64,000 bases of DNA from Marinimicrococcus sp033875255 (GTDB lineage: Bacteria > Pseudomonadota > Alphaproteobacteria > Geminicoccales > Geminicoccaceae): NCBI GenBank assembly GCA_033875255.1, contig JAWZSN010000022.1, positions 1 to 64,000 of the forward strand. The letters are read 5' to 3'. The first letter of the stretch is position 1. Every line of letters starts with the position of its first letter. Positions 51,885 through 60,427 of this stretch are shown in pieces. The position numbers and the translations under genes are program-made. The notes beneath the pieces are model-generated. The model was not told where the DNA came from. It ran no database searches and was given only the letters and a program-made list of their open reading frames with translations.

Positions 51885-53160
51885 GGGCACCGCGCTCGCA
51901 GCCGGACTGGTGGCAGGCCTCGGCGCCGCCGCCCAGCCGGCTCTGGCTGACGTCGAGCTCACCTTCTTCTACCCGATCGCCGTGGGCGGCCCGATCACCA
52001 AGATCGTGGACGGCTACGCCAAGGCCTACAGCGAGCAGACGCCGGGCGTCACCATCACTCCCGTCTATACGGGCAGTTACCAGGACACGATCGCCAAGAC
52101 GCTGACGGCGACCCGCGGCGGCACGCCGCCGGACATCGCGGTGATCCTCGCGGTCGACAGTTTCACCCTCTATGACGAGGACCTGATCGTTCCGGTGGCC
52201 GACCTTGCGCAGAGCGACGAGGCCAAGGCCTGGCTCGACAGCTTCTATCCGGCCTTCCTCGAGAACGGCCGCATCGAGGGCAAGGCCTGGGGCGTGCCGT
52301 TCCAACGCTCGACGCCTGTGCTCTACTGGAACAAGGAGACCTTCAAGGAGGCCGGCCTCGATCCCGAGGTGCCGCCGGCCAGCTGGGAGGAGCAGGTCGA
52401 GTTCGCGAGGAAGCTCACGAAGAAGGACGCCTCGGGCAACGTCACGCAGTACGGCGTGCAGATCCCGAGCTCGGGTTTTCCCTACTGGCTGTTCCAGGGC
52501 CTCGCCATCGAGAACGGCGTGCAGCTCATGAACGAGGATGGCAACGAGGTCTATTTCGACGATCCCAAGGTCGTCGAGGCGCTCCAGTACATGGTCGACC
52601 TCTCGAAGGAGCACGGCGTGATGGCGCCGGGCATCATCGAGTGGGGCACCACGCCCAAGGACTTCTTCGAGGGCCGGACCGCCATGATGTGGACCACCAC
52701 CGGCAACCTCACCAACGTTCGCACCAACGCGCCCTTCGAGTTCGGCGTCGCCATGCTGCCCGCCAAGGAGCGCCGCGGTGCGCCCACCGGCGGCGGCAAC
52801 ATCTTCATCTTCAAGGGGATCGGCGAGGAGAAGCAGAAGGCGGCCCTGGACTTCGTCAAGTGGCTGACCAAGCCCGAGCTGCAGGCCGACTGGAGCATTG
52901 CCACGGGCTATGTGGCGACGAGCCCGGCCGGCTGGCAGACCGAGGCCATGAAGGCCTATGTGGCGGACTTCCCGGCGGCGGCGGTCGCCCGCGACCAGCT
53001 CGAGCATGCCATGGCCGAGCTCTCGACCCACGAGAACCAGCGGGTCACCAAGGTCTTCAACGATGCGCTCCAGGCTGCCCTGACCGGGGCCAAGGAGCCC
53101 AAGGCGGCGCTGGAGGAGGCGCAGGCCGAGGCCATGCGCATCCTGGCGCCCTACCGCTGA
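51868..53160 (+). CDS. ABC transporter substrate-binding protein B (UgpB-like)
   Basis: A 430-residue exported carbohydrate-type binding protein (signal LAAGLVAGLGAAAQPALAD). VELTFFYPIAVGGPITKIVD, YWNKETFKEAGLDPEVPPAS and GGGNIFIFKGIGEEKQKAAL are close to the UgpB glycerol-3-phosphate-binding pattern, but substrate assignment from sequence alone is unsafe. Overlap with ATPase B indicates co-translation. Confidence 0.92.
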   Translation: MLKRLKGTALAAGLVAGLGAAAQPALADVELTFFYPIAVGGPITKIVDGYAKAYSEQTPGVTITPVYTGSYQDTIAKTLTATRGGTPPDIAVILAVDSFTLYDEDLIVPVADLAQSDEAKAWLDSFYPAFLENGRIEGKAWGVPFQRSTPVLYWNKETFKEAGLDPEVPPASWEEQVEFARKLTKKDASGNVTQYGVQIPSSGFPYWLFQGLAIENGVQLMNEDGNEVYFDDPKVVEALQYMVDLSKEHGVMAPGIIEWGTTPKDFFEGRTAMMWTTTGNLTNVRTNAPFEFGVAMLPAKERRGAPTGGGNIFIFKGIGEEKQKAALDFVKWLTKPELQADWSIATGYVATSPAGWQTEAMKAYVADFPAAAVARDQLEHAMAELSTHENQRVTKVFNDALQAALTGAKEPKAALEEAQAEAMRILAPYR

Positions 53161-53210
53161 GGCAGGAGGCGGGGACGGTGCGCCGTCCCCGCCGCTCGAT
53201 GGACTAGCCC

Positions 53211-54089
53211 ATGGATCGCCGCATCGCCCAGGTCTATGGCTGGCTGCTGGTCATGCCCGCCGTCGTTCTCCTGGCCCTTTTCACGCATATGCCGGCGGTG
53301 CGCACCGTCGTCGACAGCTTCTTCTCGACGCCGCGCGGGCGCATCCCCGCCCGTTTCGTCGGGCTCGACCACTATCAGCGCATGTTCCTCGAGGACCCGG
53401 TCTTCATGAAGGCCGTCTGGAACAACTTCCTCTATGCGCTGGGCACGATCCCGACCTCGATGGCGCTGGCGATCCTGATGGCTCTTTGGGTCAACGCGCG
53501 GCTGCCCGGGCGCGGCTTCGTGCGGATGGCCTACTTCACCCCCACCGTCCTGCCGATGGTGGCCGCCGCGAACATCTGGCTGTTCTTCTACACGCCGGGC
53601 TACGGGCTGCTGAACCAGCTGGCCGCGGCCGTCGGGCTGCCCGACACCAACTTCCTGGGCTCGCCCGACACCGTCCTCTGGAGCCTCATGGTGGTCACCG
53701 TCTGGAAGGAGGCGGGCTTCTTCATGATCTTCTACCTGGCGGCGCTGCAGGCGATCCCGCCCTCGCTGGAGGAGGCGGCGCGGCTCGAGGGCTCGGGGCC
53801 CTGGCACTATTTCCGCCGCGTCCAGTTCCCGCTGCTCATGCCCACCACCCTCTTCGTGCTGGTCAATGCCGTGATCGGCGCCTTTCGCGTGGTCGATCAC
53901 GTGGTGGCGATGACCGGCGGCGGCCCCAACAACGCCAGCTCGCTGCTGCTCTACTACATCTACGAGACCGGCTTCCGGTTCTGGGACAGCGCCTATGCCG
54001 CGGCGCTCACCGTGGTGCTGCTGGCGGTGCTGGCGCTGGTGGCCATTGGCCAGTTCGCGCTGCTCGACCGCAAGGTGCACTACCGATGA
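53211..54089 (+). CDS. ABC transporter permease B1 (MalF/UgpA-like)
   Basis: A 292-residue inner-membrane subunit with six predicted helices. The EAA loop that contacts the ATPase is EEAARLEGSGPWHYFRRVQF. Opening helix VYGWLLVMPAVVLLALFTHM and the region VGLDHYQRMFLEDPVFMKAV match carbohydrate (CUT1) permeases. It pairs with the next gene. ATG 53211. Confidence 0.92.
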   Translation: MDRRIAQVYGWLLVMPAVVLLALFTHMPAVRTVVDSFFSTPRGRIPARFVGLDHYQRMFLEDPVFMKAVWNNFLYALGTIPTSMALAILMALWVNARLPGRGFVRMAYFTPTVLPMVAAANIWLFFYTPGYGLLNQLAAAVGLPDTNFLGSPDTVLWSLMVVTVWKEAGFFMIFYLAALQAIPPSLEEAARLEGSGPWHYFRRVQFPLLMPTTLFVLVNAVIGAFRVVDHVVAMTGGGPNNASSLLLYYIYETGFRFWDSAYAAALTVVLLAVLALVAIGQFALLDRKVHYR

Positions 54090-54102
54090 CCGGGAACAGG
54101 CG

Positions 54103-54939
54103 ATGAGCGAGAGCAGGATCGCCGGCAGCGGCGACGGGCTCGGCCACTGGCTGATGGTGGCGGGAGCATGGGCGCTGGCCTTCTTCTGGGTGGCGCCGCT
54201 GCTCTATGCGGTGTGGACGGCCTTCCACCCCTCGGCCTACGCGGTGCGCTTCGACGTCACCGCGCCGCTAACCCTGGAGAACTTCGTCCGGGCCTGGCAG
54301 GCAGCCCCTTTCGCCCGCTACTTCCTCAACACCGTCATCCTGGTGACGACTATCCTCGCGGCCCAGCTCGTGCTGTGCACGCTCGCCGCCTACGCCTTCG
54401 CCCGCTTCGAGTTCGTTGGCCGCGAGGCGCTGTTCCTGCTCGTGCTGATCCAGCTGATGATCATGCCCGACGTGCTCCTGGTCGAGAATTACCGGATCAT
54501 GGTCCAGCTGGGCCTGGTCGACACGATCCTTGCCATCGGCCTGCCCTACATGGCCTCGGCCTTCGGCATCTTCCTCCTGCGCCAGACCTTCAAGGGCATC
54601 CCGCGGGAGCTGGAGGATGCCGCGCGGGTCGAGGGTTGCGGGTGGCTTGGCATCTTGTGGAAAGTCTACGTGCCGCTGGCCCGGCCGGTCTACGTCGCCT
54701 ACGCGCTGGTCTCGGTGAGCCACCACTGGAACAACTTCCTGTGGCCGCTGATCGTCACCAACTCGGTGGAGACCCGGCCGGTGACGGTGGGGCTGCAGGT
54801 CTTCGCCTCGGTGGACCAGGGAATCGACTGGTCGGTCATCACCGCCGCCACGCTGCTCACCACCGGCCCGCTTCTCCTGGGCTTCCTGATCTTCCAGCGG
54901 CAGTTCGTGCAGAGCTTCATGCGGGCGGGCATCAAATGA
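54103..54939 (+). CDS. ABC transporter permease B2 (MalG/UgpE-like)
   Basis: A 278-residue CUT1 permease. EAA loop: LEDAARVEGCGWLGILWKVY. LPYMASAFGIFLLRQTFKGI and NNFLWPLIVTNSVETRPVTV are hallmark UgpE/MalG segments. With the preceding gene it forms the membrane pore of system B. ATG 54103 is 13 bp after the previous stop; an ATGA overlap links it to permease A1. Confidence 0.92.
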   Translation: MSESRIAGSGDGLGHWLMVAGAWALAFFWVAPLLYAVWTAFHPSAYAVRFDVTAPLTLENFVRAWQAAPFARYFLNTVILVTTILAAQLVLCTLAAYAFARFEFVGREALFLLVLIQLMIMPDVLLVENYRIMVQLGLVDTILAIGLPYMASAFGIFLLRQTFKGIPRELEDAARVEGCGWLGILWKVYVPLARPVYVAYALVSVSHHWNNFLWPLIVTNSVETRPVTVGLQVFASVDQGIDWSVITAATLLTTGPLLLGFLIFQRQFVQSFMRAGIK

Positions 54940-55775
54940 ACGGGCGCCGAGGGACCGTCCTGGGAGGCCTGGCGCTGCTCCTCCCGGCCTTGCTGACGAT
55001 CGCCGCGCTGTTCGTCTACCCGCTCGGCCACTCGCTCACCTCCGCCTTCACCGGCGCGACGGGCGGCTGGTCGCTGACCAATTTCGAGAAGGCCTTCGAG
55101 CTCTACGGCAGCGACATTCTCTTCACCCTCTGGCTGGTGGCGGTGGCGACGCTGGTGATCGCCCTGGCCTCGGTCGCCATCGGCGGCTACCTCACGCTGG
55201 GCGAGCACCCGCTGGCGGTGGCGGTGCTGCGCTGGCTCTACCGCTGGCCGCTCTTCATTCCGTTCATCGTGGCAGCGCAGATCATGCGCTCCTTCCTCGC
55301 CAAGAACGGGCTCATGAACCACGCCTTCATCGAGGCCGGCCTGTTCGGACCGCTCCAGGCCCAGAGCTTCCTCGACTGGCGCGGCACGGTCTTCACCTTC
55401 GCCTGGAAGCAGACGCCGTTCGTGGCCCTGATGGTCTCCGGCGCCATGGCCTCGCTCGACCGCTCGCTCATCGAGGCGGCCCGCAATCTCGGGGCGGGGC
55501 GGCTGCGGATCCTCTTCGAGATCGTCCTGCCGCAGGTTCGCCAGACCCTGCTGGTGGGCCTGGTTCTGTCGTTCGTCACCATGATGTCGGTGCTCTCGGT
55601 GCCCATGATGCTGATCGCCGGCAACCCCACCCTCATCACCGTCGACATGGCCTACCGTATCAATGCCCACGGCGATTATGGCGTGGCCAACGCCCTGGGC
55701 GTTATCTCCTATCTGGCGACCGGGCTGGTCGCCTGGATCTATCTGCGCCACGGCGTGCGCAAGGAGAGCCGCTGA
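54936..55775 (+). CDS. ABC transporter permease A1 (putrescine/iron-type)
   Basis: A 279-residue permease with helices LALLLPALLTIAALFVYPLG and LYRWPLFIPFIVAAQIMRSF. The EAA loop reads EAARNLGAGRLRILFEIVLP, the spermidine/putrescine (PotB) style rather than the CUT1 style of the two preceding genes. It therefore probably belongs with ATPase A and binding protein A. Stop and next start overlap by one base (TGATG). Confidence 0.9.
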   Translation: MNGRRGTVLGGLALLLPALLTIAALFVYPLGHSLTSAFTGATGGWSLTNFEKAFELYGSDILFTLWLVAVATLVIALASVAIGGYLTLGEHPLAVAVLRWLYRWPLFIPFIVAAQIMRSFLAKNGLMNHAFIEAGLFGPLQAQSFLDWRGTVFTFAWKQTPFVALMVSGAMASLDRSLIEAARNLGAGRLRILFEIVLPQVRQTLLVGLVLSFVTMMSVLSVPMMLIAGNPTLITVDMAYRINAHGDYGVANALGVISYLATGLVAWIYLRHGVRKESR

Positions 55776-56590
55776 TGGGCGCCCATCTCTCCTGGTGGCG
55801 CTGGCTGCCCCGGGCGGCGCTGCTCGGGGTGCTGGCCTTCCTCGTCTTCGGGCCGCTTCTCAACCTGCTTTTATGGGCATTCGCCGAGCGCTGGTATTTT
55901 CCCAACAAGCTGCCGAGCGAGTTCGGCCTGCAGTTCTGGGGGCGGGTGTTCGCCCCGCGCGGCAACGCCATGGCCTCGCTCGGCAACTCGCTGTCCATCG
56001 CCGTGGCGACGGTCTGCCTGTGCACGGCGCTGGCGCTGCCTGCTGGCTTTGCCCTGGCGCGTCTCAGGCTGCCCTTCAGGGCCCTCTTCCTGCTGGCTTT
56101 CCTTCTGCCCCAGGCGTTTCCCAACCTGCCCGTCTACATCAACATCGCCCGGATCTTCTACGGGCTCGGCCTCAACGGCACGATGCTGGGCGTGGTGCTG
56201 GTGCACACCGTCCACGGCCTCGTCTTCTCGGTCTGGATCACCACGGCGGCCTTCGCCTCCGTCGACCGCCAGCTTGAGGAGGCCGCCCGCAACATCGGTG
56301 CGGGGCCTCTGCGCTGCTTTCTCACCATCACCCTGCCGCTGGCGGCACCTGGCATCTTCGCCAGCGCCGTCTTCGTCTTCCTCGAGAGCCTCGACGAGTT
56401 CACCGGCACCTATTTCGTGGGCGTGCCGGACGTCGTCACCCTGCCTCTCTTGATGTTCAACGCCAGCATGGGCGGCAACTACCAGATCGCCTCGATCACC
56501 GCGCTGATCCTGCTGATCCCCTCCATCGGCTTCATGCTGGTCATCGAGCGGTTCCTCAAGGGCGACGTCATGGCCAAGGTGGGCGGCTGA
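55775..56590 (+). CDS. ABC transporter permease A2 (PotC-like)
   Basis: A 271-residue permease. EAA loop: EEAARNIGAGPLRCFLTITL, then PLAAPGIFASAVFVFLESLD, typical PotC. NSLSIAVATVCLCTALALPA and LLAFLLPQAFPNLPVYINI are membrane helices. It completes the A1/A2 heterodimer and is the last transporter gene of the operon. Confidence 0.9.
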   Translation: MGAHLSWWRWLPRAALLGVLAFLVFGPLLNLLLWAFAERWYFPNKLPSEFGLQFWGRVFAPRGNAMASLGNSLSIAVATVCLCTALALPAGFALARLRLPFRALFLLAFLLPQAFPNLPVYINIARIFYGLGLNGTMLGVVLVHTVHGLVFSVWITTAAFASVDRQLEEAARNIGAGPLRCFLTITLPLAAPGIFASAVFVFLESLDEFTGTYFVGVPDVVTLPLLMFNASMGGNYQIASITALILLIPSIGFMLVIERFLKGDVMAKVGG

Positions 56591-56665
56591 GCGGCGCGCC
56601 CTTGACGGCCGGCGGGTATGGCAGGAAGGCTTGCCCGCCGGCTACGGCCAGAGCGGGGAGGGTCC

Positions 56666-57706
56666 ATGAAAGCCTGTGTCATTCACGCAGCGCACGATCT
56701 GCGCGTCGAGGAGCGCGAGCCGGCGGGCCTCGGGCCCGGCGAGATCCGCGTCCGGCTCGGCGCTGGCGGCATCTGCGGCTCCGACCTGCACTACTATCAC
56801 GAGGGCGGTATCGGCGACTTTCCGGTGCGCGAGCCCATGGTGCTGGGCCACGAGATGGCCGGCACCGTGGCCGAGCTGGGGCCGGGCGTGGAAGGGCCGG
56901 CGGTCGGCACGCGCGTGGCGGTGGACCCCACCTGGCCTTGCGGAGCCTGCCGCTGGTGCCGGGACGGAAGCTACCATCTGTGCCCCGAGGTCCGCTTCGC
57001 CGGCTCCTCGCGCACCTTCCCGCACACACAAGGCTTCTTCCAGGAGCTGGTGACGGCGAAGGCGGCGCAGTGCAAGCCGCTCCCCGAGGGCTTTCCGCTC
57101 GAGCTTGCCGCCATGGCGGAGCCGCTGGCGGTCTGCCTGCACGCGGTGCAGCGGGCCGGTAACATGGTGGGCCAGCGGGTGCTGGTGACCGGCGCCGGGC
57201 CCATCGGCTGCCTTACCGTGGTGGCGGCGCGGCTCGCCGGTGCCGCCGAGATCACCGCCACCGACCTGCTGCCCGAGGCGCTGGCCGTCGCGCGCCGGAT
57301 GGGTGCCGACCGCACCATCGACCTCGCCGCCGACCGCACGCCGCTCGACGCGCTCCAGGAGGGCGGCGGCAAGGTCGACATCGTCTTCGAGTGCTCGGGC
57401 TCGCCGAAGGCATTGGTCGACGGCCTCAAGGCGGTGCGCCGCGGCGGCACCATGGTCCAGGTGGGCGTGCTGCCGAGGGGCGGTCATGCCCTGCCGGTGG
57501 ACCTGCTGGTCGGCAAGGAGCTCGACCTCAAGGGCACGTTGCGCTTCACCCGCGAGTTCGACTGGGCGGTGAGCTGCATCGTCGGCGGCCGGGTCGACCT
57601 GCGGCCCCTGCTGACCGACCAGCTGCCGCTGGCCCGCGCCCGCGACGCCTTCGATCTCGCCTCCGACCGCAAGCGCGCCATGAAGGTGCAGCTCGTTCTC
57701 TCCTGA
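56666..57706 (+). CDS. Zinc-dependent alcohol dehydrogenase, L-idonate 5-dehydrogenase-like
   Basis: A 346-residue medium-chain dehydrogenase. Catalytic zinc residues are in GGICGSDLHYYHEGGIGDFP and VLGHEMAGTVAELGPGV, and the structural zinc Cys are in CGACRWCRDGSYHLCPE. The NAD(P) site is RVLVTGAGPIGCLTVVAARL. The GIGDFPVREPMVLGHE context is that of L-idonate 5-dehydrogenase, which oxidises idonate to 5-ketogluconate, but sorbitol or threonine dehydrogenase relatives are close. ATG 56666 follows GGGGAGG. Suggests the operon imports polyols or sugar acids. Confidence 0.85.
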   Translation: MKACVIHAAHDLRVEEREPAGLGPGEIRVRLGAGGICGSDLHYYHEGGIGDFPVREPMVLGHEMAGTVAELGPGVEGPAVGTRVAVDPTWPCGACRWCRDGSYHLCPEVRFAGSSRTFPHTQGFFQELVTAKAAQCKPLPEGFPLELAAMAEPLAVCLHAVQRAGNMVGQRVLVTGAGPIGCLTVVAARLAGAAEITATDLLPEALAVARRMGADRTIDLAADRTPLDALQEGGGKVDIVFECSGSPKALVDGLKAVRRGGTMVQVGVLPRGGHALPVDLLVGKELDLKGTLRFTREFDWAVSCIVGGRVDLRPLLTDQLPLARARDAFDLASDRKRAMKVQLVLS

Positions 57707-57724
57707 TCCTCCAAGGGGCCGCCG

Positions 57725-58666
57725 ATGAAGATCTCTCCTGTAACGCCTGCCGACCTCGCGCGCTGTGTTCTCTCCGTACCGCCGCTGGCGCTGGGCGCCG
57801 ATCTCTCATTGGCGGCGGAGGAGAACCGCAAGCTCGTCCGTCATATCGAGGAGGGCGGGGTCTCGACCCTGCTCTATGGCGGCAACGCCAACCTGCAGGC
57901 CTGGCCGGTCGGCCGCCTGGTCGAGCTGCTGGAGCACATCGAGGCCATCGCCGCCCCCGACAGCTGGGTGATCCCCTCGGTGGGGCCCGACTATGGCCGG
58001 CTCATCGATTCGGCACCCCTCGCCCGGGAGACGGCCTTCCCCTGCTTCATGGCTCTGCCCATGACGGCGCACCACACGCCCTCGGGCGTCGAGCGGGCGT
58101 TGCGCGACTTCGTGCAGGCCTCCGGCAAGCCGCTGATCGCCTATATCCGGGCAGAGAACTACCTGGCCCCCGACGCGCTCGCCCGGATGGTCGAGAGTGG
58201 CGAGGTGGTGGGCGTCAAATACGCGGTAATGCGCCCCGATCTGACGCAAGACCCCTATCTGGCGGTCTTGTGCGACGCGGTCGGGCGCGAGCGGATCGTC
58301 AGCGGCGCCGGCGAGGTCCCAGCAGTGCCGCACCTCACGGCCTTCGGGCTGGGCGGCTTCACCGCCGGCTGCGTGTGCATCGCTCCCCGCCTCTCGATGA
58401 AGGTGCATGGCGCGCTGAAGGCCGGCGACATGGCGGCGGTGGAGAAGTGGCTCGAGCCGATCCGCCCGCTCGAGGCGCTGCGCGAGAGCATCTCGCCGAT
58501 CCGCGTGCTCCACGACGCCGTGACCTTCTCGGGTGTCGCCGACATGGGCCCGATCTCGCCGGCGCTGGCCAATCTCGAGGAGGCCCACCGGGCTCCTGTC
58601 GCCGAGGCGGCGCGGGCGCTGCTGGCCGCCGAGCGGGCGCTGGCCGGGCAGGCGTGCGCCGCGTGA
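57725..58666 (+). CDS. DapA-family (dihydrodipicolinate synthase/NAL) lyase
   Basis: A 313-residue TIM-barrel Schiff-base aldolase/dehydratase. GGVSTLLYGGNANLQAWPVG replaces the usual GTTGE loop, and the Schiff-base Lys is in EVVGVKYAVMRPDLTQDP, with the conserved Tyr in KPLIAYIRAENYL. Members include keto-deoxy sugar-acid aldolases and dehydratases. Together with the dehydrogenase just upstream it would complete breakdown of the imported substrate. The altered loop means the exact reaction is open. Confidence 0.85.
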   Translation: MKISPVTPADLARCVLSVPPLALGADLSLAAEENRKLVRHIEEGGVSTLLYGGNANLQAWPVGRLVELLEHIEAIAAPDSWVIPSVGPDYGRLIDSAPLARETAFPCFMALPMTAHHTPSGVERALRDFVQASGKPLIAYIRAENYLAPDALARMVESGEVVGVKYAVMRPDLTQDPYLAVLCDAVGRERIVSGAGEVPAVPHLTAFGLGGFTAGCVCIAPRLSMKVHGALKAGDMAAVEKWLEPIRPLEALRESISPIRVLHDAVTFSGVADMGPISPALANLEEAHRAPVAEAARALLAAERALAGQACAA

Positions 58667-59209
58667 TCCGGCCGGCAGCGGATCCCGGCCGGAAGGCCTT
58701 TCCGATTGCCTGCGGCAGGGCAGCCGGGAAGCGCCGGGCCGCCGCTCGAGGCCGTGAGGGTCGAGCCGTGCTGCGGCGCTGCGCGCGGCTTGCGTTTTCG
58801 ACGTTCTGTCAGTCGGCGCGGCGGCGGACGTTCACCGGGCCTTCATCTCTCCGGGCGATCCTGCCGCGGTGGGAGTTCGCCGCCGCCGCAGCTTTGGGGG
58901 CGCTCCTCGTCCACCATCCGCGAGCATGGTCCGGGCGGGCGTGACGACGATCGGGCAGGGGCAGGAGCCGTGGCGCGAGCTTCCTGACCTGCCTGGGGGG
59001 CGTCGGGGCTGCCCTCAGGCTCGGCGGACCAGGCGCTGGGCCGGCTCATGGACGCCCATGTCGGTCTGCCGCCTCCACCTTCCCGATTGGGGGACCTGCG
59101 GCTGGCGCACCCGGCTGCCGGCTTGTACACCGGTGCCGGTGGCCGAAAGGGCGGCGAGGTGCTGCCCGGCGGGCCAGGCGTCGCATCGCGGCAACACGGG
59201 AGGAGCTCC
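58667..59209. other. 543-bp region without a convincing gene
   Basis: Between the DapA-family gene and the HIT gene there is no frame with coding character. Open frames on both strands are Arg/Pro rich as expected of non-coding GC-rich DNA. No terminator, promoter consensus or known RNA was found. The only ribosome-binding site seen (GGGAGGAG, about 59199-59206) belongs to the next gene. Confidence 0.5.
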
Positions 59210-59635
59210 ATGGCCGAAGCCTTCATCCTCGATCCCCGCCTGGGCGGCTCCAGCGCCCTTGTCGCCGACTGGCCGCTGTGCGAGCTGCGGCTTAAGGACG
59301 ATGCCCGATTCGCCTGGCTCCTTCTCGTGCCGCGGCGCGCCGGTGCGGTCGAGTTCACCGATCTCTCGCCAGAGGACTATCGCCAGCTTTGCGAGGAGAT
59401 CCTGGCCGCCACCCGCGTGGTCGAGCAGGTGATGGAGCCGGACAAGGTCAACGTCGCCATGCTGGGCAACGTGGTCTCGCAGATGCACGTCCATGTGGTC
59501 GGCCGGTTCCGCAGCGATCCGGCGTGGCCGGGGGCCATCTGGTGCGCCGGCGACGGCTCGGTCATGCCGCCCGAGCGGCTGGAAGAGCTGGTCGAGCTTC
59601 ATGCCCGGGCCGCCGAGGCGTTCTTTCGCGGGTGA
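59210..59635 (+). CDS. HIT family protein (Q-x-H-x-H variant)
   Basis: A 141-residue histidine-triad hydrolase. FAWLLLVPRRAGAVEFTDLS, VNVAMLGNVVSQMHVHVVGR and FRSDPAWPGAIWCAGDG define the group in which the first His of the triad is Gln (QMHVHV). It probably acts on nucleotide-linked substrates. ATG 59210 follows GGGAGGAG. Its last codons and stop are duplicated immediately downstream. Confidence 0.9.
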   Translation: MAEAFILDPRLGGSSALVADWPLCELRLKDDARFAWLLLVPRRAGAVEFTDLSPEDYRQLCEEILAATRVVEQVMEPDKVNVAMLGNVVSQMHVHVVGRFRSDPAWPGAIWCAGDGSVMPPERLEELVELHARAAEAFFRG

Positions 59636-59658
59636 CCGAGACGTTCTTTCGCGGGTGA
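59619..59658 (+). repeat. 23-bp tandem duplication of the HIT gene end
   Basis: CGTTCTTTCGCGGGTGA occurs at 59619-59635 and 59642-59658. Each copy would encode the same final residues (FFRG) and a TGA stop, so the second copy is a post-stop echo of the gene end. Confidence 0.85.
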
Positions 59659-59766
59659 GATGTGGCGGGTTCACCGCCTCGCCCCGGCAATGCTAGGATG
59701 AGGGGGCAAGTCGTCGGCAGCCGCTGTCTGCGGATGACGCCCGTCTCGATATGCCGGGAGGAAGGT

Positions 59767-60045
59767 ATGACGAGCTACGCTGCCTATCTCGAGCGTGTCC
59801 ATCTCCGTCTCGAGGATCTGGGGTCGACGCTGCACGATCTGGAGAACGCGGCCTCGGCCTCCGAGGATGGTGGTACCCGCCGGCGCCTGGTCGACCTGCG
59901 CGCCGCCCTCGAGGTGGCGCGCGAGCAGTACAAGGGACTGCGGCGCGAAGGCTCCGAGCTCTCCGAGGAGCAGACCCAGAGCTTCAACGCCCGCCTCGAG
60001 CGGCTCGGCGCCGGCATCGGCGAGCTGCGCCGGCAGATTCACTGA
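59767..60045 (+). CDS. Small helical protein of unknown function
   Basis: A 92-residue soluble protein predicted to be almost entirely helical (YLERVHLRLEDLGSTLHDLE, LRAALEVAREQYKGLRREGS, ARLERLGAGIGELRRQIH), probably a coiled-coil hairpin. It has no signal peptide and no recognised family. ATG 59767 with an excellent GGGAGGAAGG before it supports real expression. Confidence 0.7.
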   Translation: MTSYAAYLERVHLRLEDLGSTLHDLENAASASEDGGTRRRLVDLRAALEVAREQYKGLRREGSELSEEQTQSFNARLERLGAGIGELRRQIH

Positions 60046-60107
60046 GCGGGCAACGGTTCGTTAACGTGGTCATGGTCTGATGGGCAGGCAAGTCCGGAGG
60101 CCACCGC

Positions 60108-60427
60108 GTGCGCATTCTTCTCTGTCTGGTTGCGCTGATCGCCCTCGGCCGTGGCGCCGGGCCGCTCGCGGCGCAGCCGGCCTCCTGCGAAGCGGCGCTC
60201 GCGGGCATCGTCGCCTGCATCGCCGGGCGGCTTTGTGCCTGCGGAAGGCAGCCGGGCGGCAGCATCACTGGCGAGAGCCCGGGCTATCGCTGGGACTGCG
60301 GCATCCTTCGGCCAGCCTGCCAGGATGCCGTGCCGGCGGTCACCCGCGATCCCTGGTCGGGGGAGCTTCCCTCGAGCCTCGCCCTCGAGCGCAACAGCAT
60401 CGTCATCCAGCAGCGGGAAGGAAATGA
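60108..60427 (+). CDS. Small secreted Cys-rich protein, 3' end unresolved
   Basis: Starts at GTG 60108 with a signal peptide (ILLCLVALIALGRGAGPLAA) and a Cys-containing body (CEAALAGIVACIAGRLCACG, YRWDCGILRPACQDAVPAVT, LPSSLALERNSIVIQQREG). The frame has no stop near its natural end and stays open until 61766, through the next gene in another frame, which is not believable as coding. A TGA in the neighbouring frame at 60425-60427 overlaps the next start (ATGA), so a single missing base near 60400-60423, real or from sequencing, would explain it. The end given here assumes that. Confidence 0.55.
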
